In this document: in pieces, positions 41,730 to 52,150 of the stretch
How the letters are laid out: each line of letters begins with the position of its first letter
How positions within the stretch are numbered: the first letter of the stretch is position 1
From: Paenibacillus urinalis
Lineage (GTDB): Bacteria; Bacillota; Bacilli; Paenibacillales; Paenibacillaceae
Length of the DNA: 64,000 nucleotides
Direction: 5' to 3'
NCBI RefSeq assembly: GCF_028747985.1
Contig: NZ_CP118108.1
Coordinates: forward strand, 3,849,501 to 3,913,500
Made by a program: the position numbers and the translations under genes
Notes under the pieces: generated by a model
What the model was told of the DNA's origin: nothing
The model's database searches: none
Seen by the model: only the letters and a program-made list of their open reading frames with translations

Positions 41730-44519
41730 TTATGCTGAAAACTTTGTATTTTTTGGTGTGTAGCCTCCGGTTGTCAATCTCCTACGGTTACGGCGTCCTC
41801 CCCATACACTGCCGATTCCAAGAAGGAATGTAGGAATTCCGGCAGCAACGATAACAAGCGCCCACTCTCTTAGATCAAGCGGTACAGTTTTGAAGATCGG
41901 CTGCAGTTGAGGCGTGTACATTACGATAAGCATCAGAATGACAGATGACAGAACCGCAAGAACCAAATATTTATTCTGCAGCGGATTGCGATGGAATATA
42001 GATCTTGAGCTTCGGCAGTCAAATACATGGATGAGCTGCGCCATGACAAGGGTTGCAAAAGCTACGGACTGGGCTTTAACAAGCTGCCCTTCACTATCGG
42101 GTGCGGCCTGTAACGTTAACCAGAATGCCCCCAGCGTACATAATCCGATCAGCACACCACGGCTAATAATCTTCCAGCCCAGTCTTCTTGCAAAAATGTT
42201 TTCTTTCGCAGAACGCGGTTTATGCTCCATTAGATCTTTCTCCGGCTGGTCGACTCCTAATGCCATCGCTGGCAGCCCGTCGGTCACAAGATTGACCCAT
42301 AGAATCTGAATCGGCAACAGTGGCAGTGGTAGACCTGCCATCATGGCGAAGAACATCGTTAATATCTCTCCGACATTGGAAGCCAGCAAATAACGAATAA
42401 ACTTTCTTATGTTCTCATATATATTTCGCCCTTCCTCAATAGCCGAAACAATGGTAGAGAAATTGTCATCACTTAGTATGAGAGCAGAGGCTTCCTTGGT
42501 TACATCCGTACCTGTGATCCCCATCGCAATCCCGATATCTGCGGCTTTGATCGCAGGCGCGTCATTAACACCATCTCCTGTCATAGCAACCACGTGGCCT
42601 TTGCGCTGAAGTGATTTTACGATCCTCAGCTTATGCTCCGGAGATACTCTTGCATAAACATAAGTCTGCTCGACTTCATTGTCCAGTTCATCATCACTTA
42701 GTGCAGCAAGATGCTGACCTGTTAGTACCTTGCCATCCCGTGGCAATATGCCAAGCTGATGCGCAATCGCCTCTGCTGTCATGGAATGGTCACCTGTAAT
42801 CATGACTGTCTTGATTCCGGCTCTTCTGCAGGTTGCAATCGCATCGCGGACCTCCTTGCGTGGAGGATCAATCATCCCGGCTAGACCAACAAAGATCAGC
42901 TGGCTTTCCGCCTTATGCTCACTATCTACATGTTCTTCCGCCTTCACGTCACGATAGGCCATGCCCAGCACCCTCAAAGCCGAGCTCGCCATTCTCTCTC
43001 CCGCTGCTGTAACCCTCTGTCTCAGCGTTCCGGTGAACGGCACTACCTTGCCTTCCCACATGATGTAGGTACATTCTTGGATTAATACGTCCGGCGCACC
43101 TTTAGTAAAGATCAGCCTTCCGCCTTGATGCCTCATCATCACTGACATCAGCTTCCGTTCCGAGTCGAATGGAAACTCCTGCACACGCTCATATAAGCCA
43201 GACAGGCTTTGCGGTGATACTCCGGCTTTGGAGGCAAGCGTAACCAGTGCGCCTTCTGTCGGGTCCCCCTTCAGTCTCCACTCCGTCTCCTCCAGCAGCT
43301 TCTTGCCGCTTCGCACATCTTCCGCCTGAACCTCTTCGATCTGCGCATTGTTGCAGAGTGCACTGATCTGGAACAGTCTGCGAAGAGATTGATCGCTCTT
43401 CAGGTCCACAAGCTGGTCTTGATACGTAATTTGTCCGGAAGGATTGTAGCCTTCCCCGGACACCTTCAGATGACGTCCGCCCTGCCAGACATCTGTTACC
43501 GTCATTTTGTTCTGCGTCAGCGTTCCCGTCTTATCCGAGCAAATAACCGAAGCCGAGCCAAGTGTTTCGACTGAAGGAAGCTTCCGGACAATGGCCTTCC
43601 GTTTAATCATCCGCTGTACACCAAGCGCAAGGGCGATCGTTACAATCGCAGGCAGTCCTTCAGGAATTGCCGCTACGGCAAGACTCACCCCTGCCAGGAA
43701 CATCCCTACTGCCGGTTGACCATGCAGAATACCTGCCACAACAACTAGAACGGTTAACACTAGAGCAACAATAATTAATATTTTCCCTAGCTGTTCAAGT
43801 CTGCGCTGCAAAGGTGTCTCCTGCGCTTCGGTATTCTGAATTAGATCAGCAATTTTACCCATCTCGGTATCCATGCCGATGCGAATTACGATCCCCTTCG
43901 CTGTTCCTCTGGTCACCATCGTGCCCATGAACCCGATATTCTTCTGATCACCGAGTGGAATTTCCTCTTGCTGAATGATTCTGCTGTGCTTACTAACCGG
44001 CACAGATTCTCCCGTGAGCGCAGATTCTTCAACATCACAGTTGCTGGCTGCAACAAACCGAATATCGGCCGGAACGCGATCTCCGCTCTCCAGCATGATA
44101 ATATCTCCCTGAACCAAATTTTTGGCCGGTATTTGCAGCACCTTGCCGCCCCGCAGCACCTTAGAAGTCGGAGCAGACAATTTCTTCAGCGCGCTGAGCG
44201 ATCGTTCGGCACGAAACTCCTGTACAAACCCAAGGATTCCATTCAGCAGAATAATCGCGATAATGGTGATCGCATCCAGATATTCGCCCAGCAGCCCGGA
44301 TACTAGTGTGGCCCCAACCAGGACAAGCACCATAAAATCCTTGAATTGATTCAGGAAAAGGGTGATCGGTGAGATTCCTTTCCCTTCGGACAGCTCGTTA
44401 GCTCCTGATTTTTTTTGTCTTTCTTCCGCTTCGGCTTCTGTCAGACCTATCTGCGGGTCCACATCCAGGCTGGCCCCAAGATCCTCTATGCTCATCTGAT
44501 GCCAATTCTTATGCTCCAT
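41730..44519 (-). CDS. P-type Ca2+-transporting ATPase (YloB type)
   Basis: A 929-aa P2A ATPase with about ten membrane segments. Motifs: TGESVPVSK (actuator), [10 protein letters not shown] (Ca-binding helix M4), [16 protein letters not shown] (phosphorylated Asp), [42 protein letters not shown] and a C-terminal cation-ATPase domain. In B. subtilis the orthologue is expressed in sporulation and aids germination. ATG 44519 follows GGAGGGG by about 12 nt; GTG 44522 is as likely. It is divergent from rqcH. Confidence 0.93.
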   Translation of the reverse strand: MEHKNWHQMSIEDLGASLDVDPQIGLTEAEAEERQKKSGANELSEGKGISPITLFLNQFKDFMVLVLVGATLVSGLLGEYLDAITIIAIILLNGILGFVQEFRAERSLSALKKLSAPTSKVLRGGKVLQIPAKNLVQGDIIMLESGDRVPADIRFVAASNCDVEESALTGESVPVSKHSRIIQQEEIPLGDQKNIGFMGTMVTRGTAKGIVIRIGMDTEMGKIADLIQNTEAQETPLQRRLEQLGKILIIVALVLTVLVVVAGILHGQPAVGMFLAGVSLAVAAIPEGLPAIVTIALALGVQRMIKRKAIVRKLPSVETLGSASVICSDKTGTLTQNKMTVTDVWQGGRHLKVSGEGYNPSGQITYQDQLVDLKSDQSLRRLFQISALCNNAQIEEVQAEDVRSGKKLLEETEWRLKGDPTEGALVTLASKAGVSPQSLSGLYERVQEFPFDSERKLMSVMMRHQGGRLIFTKGAPDVLIQECTYIMWEGKVVPFTGTLRQRVTAAGERMASSALRVLGMAYRDVKAEEHVDSEHKAESQLIFVGLAGMIDPPRKEVRDAIATCRRAGIKTVMITGDHSMTAEAIAHQLGILPRDGKVLTGQHLAALSDDELDNEVEQTYVYARVSPEHKLRIVKSLQRKGHVVAMTGDGVNDAPAIKAADIGIAMGITGTDVTKEASALILSDDNFSTIVSAIEEGRNIYENIRKFIRYLLASNVGEILTMFFAMMAGLPLPLLPIQILWVNLVTDGLPAMALGVDQPEKDLMEHKPRSAKENIFARRLGWKIISRGVLIGLCTLGAFWLTLQAAPDSEGQLVKAQSVAFATLVMAQLIHVFDCRSSRSIFHRNPLQNKYLVLAVLSSVILMLIVMYTPQLQPIFKTVPLDLREWALVIVAAGIPTFLLGIGSVWGGRRNRRRLTTGGYTPKNTKFSA

Positions 44520-44783
44520 CACGTGCAGTTTCCCCTCCCGGTCTATAGTCCTGTGCCTGTCCAGTGTCATGACGTGCCCAAGTCAAAATAGGATTCAGGT
44601 TCTTCAGTAAGCACCGTCAATATTGCCGGACAAACTACTAACATTACTGTATTCGGACAAGGACTGAATTATCACATCTAAAGAGCTCTTAAGTTTTTGT
44701 CAAAACTATGGCATGATAGTAAGAAGTGAATCTAGCCGTACTCGGCTACGAATCAAAGCTTAAGATGGGAGAACACTAAAATT

Positions 44784-46529
44784 ATGGCACTAGACGGAAT
44801 CGTCGTCCGCGCTATTGTAGACGAGCTGCAAGCCTGTGTTGGCGGACGCATCAATAAAATACATCAACCTAATACGCATGATATCGTGATCAGCCTTCGA
44901 GCAGGCCGGGAGAATGCCAAGCTGCTGCTGTCAGCAAGCCCTACCTATCCGCGGGTTCATTTTACAGAGCAAACCTTCATTAATCCGACGGAAGCACCCA
45001 TGTTCTGTATGCTGCTGCGCAAGCACTGTGAGAGCGGGATTATTGAGAAGATCAGTCAGGTCGGTATGGAAAGAATTATTCACATCGACGTAAGGCAGCG
45101 AGACGAGCTGGGGGATGTATCTGTAAAACGGATCATTATCGAGCTGATGGGACGACACAGCAATATTATTTTGCTGGATCCTTCAACAGGTACCATGATG
45201 GATGGTATTCATCACGTCACTCCGGCGATTAGCAGCTATCGGGTGATCATGCCCGGATTTTCTTATACCGAGCCGCCTCAGCAGAACAAGCATCATCCAT
45301 TAATGGCCGACTCATCCGTATTTGAAGCCTATACAGCCTATGAAGGGACAGCTGCTAAGTGGCTCGTCGATACCTTCAGCGGTATAAGTCCGCTAATTGC
45401 TGAGGAAATCGTATATCGAGCCCAGCTTAGCGGAGAGCCGAAGTCTGAGGCAATGCCGAGGTTGATCCAGGCCTTCAATGAGGTGATGAGCCTTGTATCT
45501 TCGGATGAGTTCAGTCCTGTGATCGGTCAAAATCCGAAGGGGAAAATGGTGTTCTCAGCCATTCCTCTTACACATCTGAGCGAAGAGCTCACCCCATTCT
45601 CTTCCATCAGCAAATGCATGGAGGCGTATTACGGCGAGAAGGCTGAACGGGACGCAGTCAAACAGAAAGTAAGCGACCTGCTCCGCTTTTTGCAGAACGA
45701 GCGCAACAAAAATGTGAAGAAGCTGGACCACTTGCAGAAGGATCTTGCCGAAGCTGATGATGCAGATCAATATCGAATCTACGGAGAGCTTCTATTCGCA
45801 TCGCTGTATGCGATCCAGAAGGGGGACAAGGAAGCTGTGCTTCCCAACTTCTATGATGAGGAGCAGAAGGAAGTAAGAATTCCGCTGGATCCGCTTCTTA
45901 CACCATCGGACAACGCACAGCGCTACTTCAAGAAGTACAACAAATACAAGAACAGCCTGCAGATCATCGAGGATCAGCTGAAGAAGACTCGTGAAGAGAT
46001 TGATTATATGGACAATCTGCTGCAGCAGCTGTCCATCGCCTCCATGAGCGATATTGAGGAAATTCGCGAGGAACTAGTGTCTCAGGGATACTTACGGGAT
46101 CGCAGCAAAAAAGGCTCGAAGAAAAAGAAGAAAAATAATTTGCCGACCCTGCATGTGTTCACATCATCCGAAGGCATTGAAATCTGTGTGGGCAAAAACA
46201 ATCTGCAAAACGAATATTTAACTAACCGTCTTGCAAGCTCAGGAGATACCTGGCTGCATACGAAGGATATTCCCGGCTCGCATGTTGTGATCCGGTCGAG
46301 TTCTTTTGGTGAGGAGACGCTTGAAGAAGCTGCGCAGCTGGCTGCCTATTACAGCCAAGCCAAGGAATCAAGCAGTGTCCCTGTAGACTACACCCTGGTC
46401 AGACATGTGAAGAAACCGAACGGCGCAAAGCCCGGTTTTGTTATTTATGACAACCAAAAGACGTTATTTGTTACCCCTGATGAGGAGCGTATCAAACAGC
46501 TCCCAAGTACGATCAAGAACGGATCCTGA
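44784..46529 (+). CDS. rqcH: ribosome quality control factor RqcH (NFACT family, YloA)
   Basis: A 581-aa protein that binds stalled 50S-peptidyl-tRNA and drives Ala tailing. NFACT-N domain (MALDGIVVRAIVDEL, GGRINKIHQPNTHDIV, MFCMLLRKHCESG), then helix-hairpin-helix, coiled-coil region (about 280-440), Lys-rich linker (about 440) and C-terminal NFACT-R domain (GKNNLQNEYLTNR, DTWLHTKDIPGSHVVIR). The key Asp-Arg dyad of RqcH/Rqc2 appears here as Glu96-Arg97 (GMERIIHI). ATG 44784 has GGGAGAA upstream. It is divergent from the Ca2+-ATPase gene. Confidence 0.93.
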   Translation: MALDGIVVRAIVDELQACVGGRINKIHQPNTHDIVISLRAGRENAKLLLSASPTYPRVHFTEQTFINPTEAPMFCMLLRKHCESGIIEKISQVGMERIIHIDVRQRDELGDVSVKRIIIELMGRHSNIILLDPSTGTMMDGIHHVTPAISSYRVIMPGFSYTEPPQQNKHHPLMADSSVFEAYTAYEGTAAKWLVDTFSGISPLIAEEIVYRAQLSGEPKSEAMPRLIQAFNEVMSLVSSDEFSPVIGQNPKGKMVFSAIPLTHLSEELTPFSSISKCMEAYYGEKAERDAVKQKVSDLLRFLQNERNKNVKKLDHLQKDLAEADDADQYRIYGELLFASLYAIQKGDKEAVLPNFYDEEQKEVRIPLDPLLTPSDNAQRYFKKYNKYKNSLQIIEDQLKKTREEIDYMDNLLQQLSIASMSDIEEIREELVSQGYLRDRSKKGSKKKKKNNLPTLHVFTSSEGIEICVGKNNLQNEYLTNRLASSGDTWLHTKDIPGSHVVIRSSSFGEETLEEAAQLAAYYSQAKESSSVPVDYTLVRHVKKPNGAKPGFVIYDNQKTLFVTPDEERIKQLPSTIKNGS

Positions 46530-46564
46530 CCTAGAGCAGATCATGTGAAGAACTAATGATAGAC

Positions 46565-46626
46565 AAAACACCTTCAGAAAATGCAGCCAATTCACAGGAT
46601 GGCGGCACTTTTGAAGGTGTTTTTTA
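46565..46626. terminator. terminator after rqcH, usable from both sides
   Basis: AAAACACCTTCA (46566-46577 region) pairs with TGAAGGTGTTTT around a long structured loop, and is followed by TTT on the + strand. The PHP gene converges from the other side. Confidence 0.75.
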
Positions 46627-46690
46627 GATTAGGGATGGCTCAGACTGCTGCAGGTATTTTTGGTGCTTCCGTTTCATCTTACGCTGCAGT

Positions 46691-47545
46691 TTACTTTCCG
46701 TTTAACTGTTCCAGAACTTCTGCATCCACGGTCACACTGCCCAAATCTCCGTGAAAGACGACACCCTGTCTCTCCCCGTGAAAGTCTGATCCACCTGTCA
46801 TGACAAGACTATATTTTTCAGCCATAGCTCTGTACCGTGCTTCTTCCGCCGGGCCATGATCGGAATGGTAGACCTCAATACCCTCGGGCTTGCCCTGCTC
46901 AATCATTCCCTTCACCAGCTCGTCGTCCCCATACAGACCTGGATGCGCCAGAACGGGCTTACCGCCGGCCTCTCTAATCCATTCCATCGCTTCAGCAGGT
47001 GATACACGAGGAACACTAACGAACCCCGGCTTCCCTTCAGCCAGATAGAGATCAAATGCTTCGCGCATGTTCTTAACATAACCTTTATGAACAAGTGCAT
47101 CGGCAATGTGCGGACGTCCAATCGTCTCATCCTTGTCCAAAGGTCTGTTCATGACACGGATCACGTCATCCATCGTCACCGACAGCCCAAGCTCCTGCAG
47201 CTTCTCCAGAATACGCGTATTCCGCCCTTCCCGAGTACGTCTGAGAGATTCGAGCCGCTCTAGAAATTTAGCGTTGTGTATATCAACAAAATATCCAAGC
47301 ACATGGATATCCTTACCTCCGGCCCGGGTGCTGATCTCGACACCTGGAACGACCTGGATGCCATATTGTTCCCCCGCCTTCACGGCTTCCTCCACACCCG
47401 AGACGGTGTCATGATCTGTAATCGCCACAGCCACAAGACCTCTAGCTGATGCAAGCCGGACATTGTCTGCAGGTGACTGCATACCGTCTGAAGCCAGCGT
47501 ATGCGTATGCAAATCACAGCGGTTTATTCCGTTTTCCATAGACAT
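46691..47545 (-). CDS. PHP-domain phosphoesterase (RNase AM / nucleoside bisphosphatase type)
   Basis: A 284-aa metal phosphoesterase. PHP motifs: CDLHTHTLASDG (two metal His), VAITDHDTVSG, VPGVEIST, GRPHIADALV, PVLAHPGLYG and MTGGSDFHG. YciV-like members cleave 5' ends of RNA or 3',5'-nucleotide bisphosphates; the precise substrate here is unknown. It lies downstream of the LysR gene with a 42-nt gap. Confidence 0.87.
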   Translation of the reverse strand: MSMENGINRCDLHTHTLASDGMQSPADNVRLASARGLVAVAITDHDTVSGVEEAVKAGEQYGIQVVPGVEISTRAGGKDIHVLGYFVDIHNAKFLERLESLRRTREGRNTRILEKLQELGLSVTMDDVIRVMNRPLDKDETIGRPHIADALVHKGYVKNMREAFDLYLAEGKPGFVSVPRVSPAEAMEWIREAGGKPVLAHPGLYGDDELVKGMIEQGKPEGIEVYHSDHGPAEEARYRAMAEKYSLVMTGGSDFHGERQGVVFHGDLGSVTVDAEVLEQLNGK

Positions 47546-47587
47546 AATTAGAGCACACCTTTCGTTATTCCACTTGTCAGAGCCATT

Positions 47588-48502
47588 TTAATCGAAGCTC
47601 TCGTCTAAAGACTGTGCCTGCTTCTTCAAGTAATTCAAGAAGGTCACCGCCGAAATAGGCAGCATCGATGATTTAGAATACACCTCATAAAATTCTCGTT
47701 TGAACTCAATATCCTTCAGCTCCAGTACCTTGAGAAGACCGAGTGTGACTTCATGCTTCACTGAGGAAGGAGATATTATTGTTATACCCACACCTGCCTC
47801 GACGGCGGATTTAATAGCTCCTGTGCTGCCCAGCTCCATCACTGTGTTCAGCTTTGCCGGGTCCACCCCATGCTCACGAATAGCATCCTCCATGACCTGC
47901 CTTGTTCCTGATCCCTTCTCACGCACAATAAATGGATACTCAAGCAGATCATGCAGCCCAATCTCTTCTTTATAGGTCAGCGGATGATTCCCTGGGACGA
48001 TCAGCTTCAGCTCATCCCGCATGGCAGGCTGAACGATTAAATCCGGATGCGAGAGCGGCGCCTCAATCATTCCAAAATTCAGCTGATGCTTCATAATTCC
48101 TTCAATAATTTGAGTCGTGTTCATCACATTCATGACAATCGATATATCAGGATGCTTCTTGCCGAAGGGTCCAAGCAGACGGGGCAGGACATATTCACCA
48201 ATGGTCAGGCTGGCGCCAATCAGCAGTCTCCCCTGAAGCTTGTCCGTAAAGGAGGACATCGCTTCGTCCGTTTCACGAAACAGCTCCATGCTGCGCAGGG
48301 CATAAGGGAGCAATGCTTCTCCAGCCTCCGATAACTCGATCCTCTTCGTAGAGCGATGTATCAGCTTCGTTCCGAAGTAATCCTCCAGTGATTGAATCTG
48401 CATCGTGACTGCCGGTTGTGTCATATGTAAAGCCTGAGCTGCTGCAGAGAAGCTCCCTTTGTCCGCAACGGTATAAAAAATGTGTAGCTGGTGAAAGTTC
48501 AT
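47588..48502 (-). CDS. LysR-family transcriptional regulator (CysL/YwfK-like)
   Basis: A 304-aa regulator: N-terminal winged helix (MNFHQLHIFYTVADKGSFSAAAQALHMTQPAVTMQIQSLE) and a C-terminal periplasmic-binding-like effector domain (about 90-300, LLIGASLTIGEYVLP, FIVREKGSGTRQVMEDAI, VEAGVGITIISP). The sequence style is that of CysL-type LysR proteins, but the effector and targets are unknown. GGGGGAG lies 9 nt before ATG 48502. A terminator hairpin sits directly upstream. Confidence 0.88.
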   Translation of the reverse strand: MNFHQLHIFYTVADKGSFSAAAQALHMTQPAVTMQIQSLEDYFGTKLIHRSTKRIELSEAGEALLPYALRSMELFRETDEAMSSFTDKLQGRLLIGASLTIGEYVLPRLLGPFGKKHPDISIVMNVMNTTQIIEGIMKHQLNFGMIEAPLSHPDLIVQPAMRDELKLIVPGNHPLTYKEEIGLHDLLEYPFIVREKGSGTRQVMEDAIREHGVDPAKLNTVMELGSTGAIKSAVEAGVGITIISPSSVKHEVTLGLLKVLELKDIEFKREFYEVYSKSSMLPISAVTFLNYLKKQAQSLDESFD

Positions 48503-48546
48503 CTTGGTCTACTCCCCCTTAAACTTTACTTATTGTAACCGATCCA

Positions 48547-48577
48547 CAAAAAAAAGTGTGCATATATGCACACTTTT
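48547..48577 (-). terminator. terminator upstream of the LysR gene
   Basis: AAAAGTGTGCATATATGCACACTTTT (two arms: AAAAGTGTGCAT and ATGCACACTTTT) is a perfect palindrome at 48552-48577; on the - strand it runs into TTTTTTGTGG. It ends the transcript of the 145-aa gene. Confidence 0.8.
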
Positions 48578-48644
48578 CGAACAAAGCGATTATTCCAAGG
48601 GAAGCTCTTCTCAAACAAAGCTACAAAGCTAGCTAGGCTCAGTG

Positions 48645-49082
48645 TTACTTTCTCTTACGGCTGTTCTTCACCAGCGTCATTCGTCTAGAATGCCGCAGCC
48701 AGGAATAGTAAGTCTTCAAATCACGCAGTTCAATCGTCTCTGACATCCGTCCAAGGAAAGTGACAATGATCATTTTGTGAAGCGGATTCCCTGTAATATC
48801 ATATTCACCAGGCAACTCAGAGAATTCAGCAACCACGACCAGATCACCATCAATGAGATAAACATCTTGCTCATTCCGATAGTAGGGTGAAATCCTGTTC
48901 TGCTTGAGGCACTCCCAGAGCCATGCTGCAATGTTCTCAATATCGTTATTATCCTGTCTTACTCGGTCCGCATATCTTAGCTTAGCATGGTTCGTAATGA
49001 CAACATCAGCTACTCTCTTATCACCTAGAGCCACATAAAAAGGTTCGTAAGTGCTCCAGCGCTGCATCAACTTGTCTCGCAT
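48645..49082 (-). CDS. conserved hypothetical protein
   Basis: A 145-aa soluble protein I cannot assign. It reads as alpha/beta, with VADVVITNHAKLRYADRV, IAAWLWECLKQNRISPYY, VYLIDGDLVVVAEF, HKMIIVTFLGR and a basic C-terminus (RHSRRMTLVKNSRKRK). The pattern of a His-containing start (NHAKLRYADR) followed by beta strands recalls small RelE/HigB-like folds, but no catalytic set can be claimed. It is monocistronic: own start after the ylbG terminator, and own terminator. Confidence 0.7.
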   Translation of the reverse strand: MRDKLMQRWSTYEPFYVALGDKRVADVVITNHAKLRYADRVRQDNNDIENIAAWLWECLKQNRISPYYRNEQDVYLIDGDLVVVAEFSELPGEYDITGNPLHKMIIVTFLGRMSETIELRDLKTYYSWLRHSRRMTLVKNSRKRK

Positions 49083-49271
49083 GGGATATCACTCTCCACA
49101 AGATAGGTCTTTCTATCTACATATTTAACCAATATATTACAACATAAGTCCCGATAGCTCAAGGTAAAATTGCTTCCTGTGATAAGAAATTTGAGTTGTT
49201 AGTATGTTAATCAAAAAAATCATCCGACGGCAGCCCTATCTGATCGATGGAGGGATTCAAATTTATGAAAA

Positions 49272-49300
49272 TAAAGAGCGGCCTATTGGGCCGCTCCGCC
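49272..49300 (-). terminator. terminator after ylbG
   Basis: GAGCGGCC (49276-49283) and GGCCGCTC (49289-49296) form an 8-bp stem with a 5-nt loop; on the - strand TTTATTTT follows. The interval 49083-49341 holds no convincing gene. Confidence 0.75.
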
Positions 49301-49341
49301 GGATTGTATATGAAATTCCTTCCCGATGTATTTACACCAGG

Positions 49342-49608
49342 TCAAATCCCGCCGTAAAAGCTGGTTTTGTCCGTAATGTCCTTACTGTACTCCGTTTTAA
49401 TCTCATTTCGGTATGAACGTTCAATCTTGCGAACATAGGATAGTCTTTTGACATTCTTCATTGTATCCTCTGCGCGCTCTGCGTTCACATACATTACGAC
49501 GTAATGCATTCTTCTTGAGATATAATGTACTGTGCCATATTTTTCTAGATTGCGAGCAGCTTTTAGATCACTGACCCATATGATATATCCTGTTCGCTGT
49601 GCAAACAT
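49342..49608 (-). CDS. ylbG: YlbG family protein (DUF2129)
   Basis: An 88-aa protein: MFAQRTGYIIWVSDLKAARNLEKYGTVHYIS followed by RRMHYVVMYVNAERAEDTMKNVKRLSYVRKIERSYR. This matches YlbG, a small conserved Firmicutes protein of unknown function encoded next to ylbF. It follows ylbF here too, with an 87-nt gap. Confidence 0.9.
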   Translation of the reverse strand: MFAQRTGYIIWVSDLKAARNLEKYGTVHYISRRMHYVVMYVNAERAEDTMKNVKRLSYVRKIERSYRNEIKTEYSKDITDKTSFYGGI

Positions 49609-49695
49609 ACGAAATTCACCTCTTCTTCAGATTTTGCTATATCTGTCTATTGCAAAATCCTCCTTGTACCGGCATCGGCGTTCATGAAGAACAAA

Positions 49696-50136
49696 TCAGC
49701 CGCCGCAACCGCAGCTTCCGCCCCCGCCGCAGCCGCCTTTTGGTGAAGGATCGTTGCTAGGAACTTTAATGGAACTAGAAACAGAGAAAGCGATCGTCTC
49801 AGACATCTGATGCAGCATATCGTCTAACTGTGCCTCAGCTTCCTTAAAACGTCTAACTTCTTCATAAGTTTCAAGCTGATCCTCTACAGCCTTAACTTCG
49901 TCTTTGGCACTATGATAATTGGGGTGGAAATGCCCAAAGCGCTCCGTTTCCGCGAATAGCTCCTTCTTGTCCGAAAGACGTCGGACCCATTCTTGAATCT
50001 CTGGATTCTGCTGAACCCGCTCTTTCCAATATAAATAATCTGTTACTAACGTAGATTGGTTAATCATATCGCCTAGTTCATAGGCGTATGACAGCACTTG
50101 GGCCATATCAACCGTATTTAGCTCAGATACGCTCAT
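49696..50136 (-). CDS. ylbF: YlbF, subunit of the Y-complex (RNase Y specificity factor)
   Basis: A 146-aa helical protein with the YlbF core (ETERFGHFHPNYHSAKDEVKAVEDQL, FKEAEAQLDDMLHQMSETIA) and a Gly/Cys-rich C-terminus with three Cys (GGCGGGGSCGCGG). In B. subtilis YlbF, YmcA and YaaT form a complex with [4Fe-4S] clusters that directs RNase Y and is needed for biofilm, competence and sporulation. The Cys-rich tail agrees with cluster binding. ATG 50136 is used; GATC-rich leader with a modest ribosome binding site. Confidence 0.9.
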   Translation of the reverse strand: MSVSELNTVDMAQVLSYAYELGDMINQSTLVTDYLYWKERVQQNPEIQEWVRRLSDKKELFAETERFGHFHPNYHSAKDEVKAVEDQLETYEEVRRFKEAEAQLDDMLHQMSETIAFSVSSSIKVPSNDPSPKGGCGGGGSCGCGG

Positions 50137-50256
50137 GAAAATTCATCCCGATCTATATCAAAGTTCCAATTCTTTTCGGAAAAGGACTATATCTATCATA
50201 ACATATCAGCCTATACATAAGAAGAGTTTTTGTCTCCATCTTGCTGGCTAATTAAC

Positions 50257-52149
50257 TTATTTTGGTAAAATAAGGGACATCTTTGTCCATTCTGAAGGTA
50301 CAAGTGTACTCTTCTCGGATACGTACGCCGCTCTATCCGGCGCAAAATAGCCGTTCACTGACCAAGGCTCGCCTCTGCCAATCGACTCCGGGATAAATTC
50401 TCTTCGTATTCCTGCACATTCGATGCCGAGCCGAATCCGCCAGGAAATAGCCTGCTGAACCATTTGTTTAGCTGTTGAAGGATGATATTCCCGCCATTCC
50501 TCATACCAGGACTTCGGTATCGATTTGAAATCAGGCAGCAGACTGGAAATGTCGGGTGTATCTTCTACCTTTTCGTAATAGTGCAGATTGTTTCCGGTAT
50601 ATACGAAGCCTTGTCTGCCTGTTTCTGCACAGAACCTCACAGGGAGCTCCGCCTGCTCCTTCGTCAGCGGATAGACCCGGGTATCAGGACTAAGACCTTT
50701 AATGCCCTTTGCAGGAGAGAGGCCCATCGCAGTCAGGTGTTTCTGTATTTCATTTAGCTTGTCCTTGTTTACAATAAAATGGTTCGGGCCAATGCGCTCC
50801 ATATCTGAGCGCCATATCGAATAAGAAGGATGAGCCTCAATCGCATCCGCATCCTTCAGATTGGCGCATCTTAGCAGAATAACCGCTTCAAAAGTCGTCT
50901 TCCCGAGCTCAGCTCCCCATTGCTTCAGTGTTAACCGGACTTGATCGGGTACACCGGTCTCGCTGTATTGATCAAGCCACTCCATGACCGTATCCGGCTC
51001 AAGTCCATGCTCAGCCGCAAGATGAAGCCTTTCCTTGGTCAATTTGTATATCGTCATTCGATCCCTAGCCTTAAGCTCTGCACAGCCCTCCAATATCCAT
51101 GTTAGACGTTTGGAAGCGCTCTGCGGCACCATGACTTCAAAGTCGGGCTGGACAAAGATCCCCGATCGATCCTCATCTCGATCCTCGGCCCGATCCGCAT
51201 CTTCATCAACAGGCTCCTCAAATCGAAAATAATAAGCTCCGTCCGTAGAGGAACCTAATTCTCCATAGCCAAAGGCAGCCAGCAGACGTGCCCAGCCTGT
51301 GGCAGCATCAGCAAGCTCAGTGGATGTTATCTGTGTTGCAAATCCATTATCCACTAAGCATGTGCAGAGCATATCCAGATTGAGCCATGACCGTCCGGCA
51401 TCTCTTCTTCCACAGCAGGTCAGCAGACTACGAAAGTGCTGAGCTCCCGGGCTCGATGATCCATACCTCTCTACCGCAATCTGATAAATGTTCTGCCTCA
51501 TCTGTTCATTTGACAGGTCCAGCCAACTGTTCAATACATCCTCAACAATCGTGATCAGACTTTCCTCTTTGCGAACCAGACCCAGGCTGAACAGCAGATC
51601 CATGATCACTGCGATATGCACCGGATAAACATCAGGATGAGCGTAAGATAGAGCAAGCCCTTCGAAATCGGAAGACTGGAGAACGGTCATTTCCCCCAGC
51701 CTGCCCAATGTCTTCTTATGTATCGTCCCTTTGGCAGTCAGAGGCATGCCATGAATCGCAATATAAGACAGGATATGAAGGACTTCCCCTGTAATATCCG
51801 ATTTCGCTTCAAGCAGGACATGCTCCGCCTTGGAATCATGATTACCTGACAGTGACAACTTAGGCAGTAAGTTTAGTTCTGTCAGCCATACTAAATGCGC
51901 AGAAGGAATATAATAGATTTGTTCTCCCCACGTTTTCTTTACCGTCTTCAACAGTTGAAGACCTCTTAACCGAAGAACCGCAAGATCCAGCTCGAGTCCG
52001 CTTAGCTGACCCGACAGCTCCGCCCGAAGCGAGTCCAGCTGCAGCGGCGAGCTGCCGAACAGCCGAAAGGCTGTCAAATACAGCAGCCTCTCCTGCTGAT
52101 TTAATTGCTCTACACTTTTCTCGAATGCCATTCGTTCTGGGTTCGCCAT
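50257..52149 (-). CDS. XPB/Ssl2 N-terminal-like partner of the downstream-paired helicase
   Basis: A 630-aa protein with no helicase motifs. The N-terminal half looks like winged-helix repeats. From about 330, GIFVQPDFEVMVPQSASKRLTWILEGCAEL and YKLTKERLHLAAEHGLEPDTVMEWLDQYS match the helicase-associated domain seen at the N-terminus of XPB/Ssl2 (Helicase_C_3 type). An acidic insert (DEDADRAEDRDEDRSG) precedes it. It starts 1 nt after the stop of the XPB-type helicase gene, so the two are translated together and probably act as a complex. Role in repair or transcription is inferred from XPB. Confidence 0.72.
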   Translation of the reverse strand: MANPERMAFEKSVEQLNQQERLLYLTAFRLFGSSPLQLDSLRAELSGQLSGLELDLAVLRLRGLQLLKTVKKTWGEQIYYIPSAHLVWLTELNLLPKLSLSGNHDSKAEHVLLEAKSDITGEVLHILSYIAIHGMPLTAKGTIHKKTLGRLGEMTVLQSSDFEGLALSYAHPDVYPVHIAVIMDLLFSLGLVRKEESLITIVEDVLNSWLDLSNEQMRQNIYQIAVERYGSSSPGAQHFRSLLTCCGRRDAGRSWLNLDMLCTCLVDNGFATQITSTELADAATGWARLLAAFGYGELGSSTDGAYYFRFEEPVDEDADRAEDRDEDRSGIFVQPDFEVMVPQSASKRLTWILEGCAELKARDRMTIYKLTKERLHLAAEHGLEPDTVMEWLDQYSETGVPDQVRLTLKQWGAELGKTTFEAVILLRCANLKDADAIEAHPSYSIWRSDMERIGPNHFIVNKDKLNEIQKHLTAMGLSPAKGIKGLSPDTRVYPLTKEQAELPVRFCAETGRQGFVYTGNNLHYYEKVEDTPDISSLLPDFKSIPKSWYEEWREYHPSTAKQMVQQAISWRIRLGIECAGIRREFIPESIGRGEPWSVNGYFAPDRAAYVSEKSTLVPSEWTKMSLILPK

Positions 52150-52150
52150 T

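Noticed and set aside
44697..44725. Sigma-A promoter for rqcH starting with TTGTCA at 44697
   Set aside because: No -10 hexamer at 16-18 bp; only poor matches at 9-14 bp.
49204..49416. 70-aa + strand ORF beside ylbG
   Set aside because: It crosses the ylbG terminator and the antisense of ylbG, and has no ribosome binding site.
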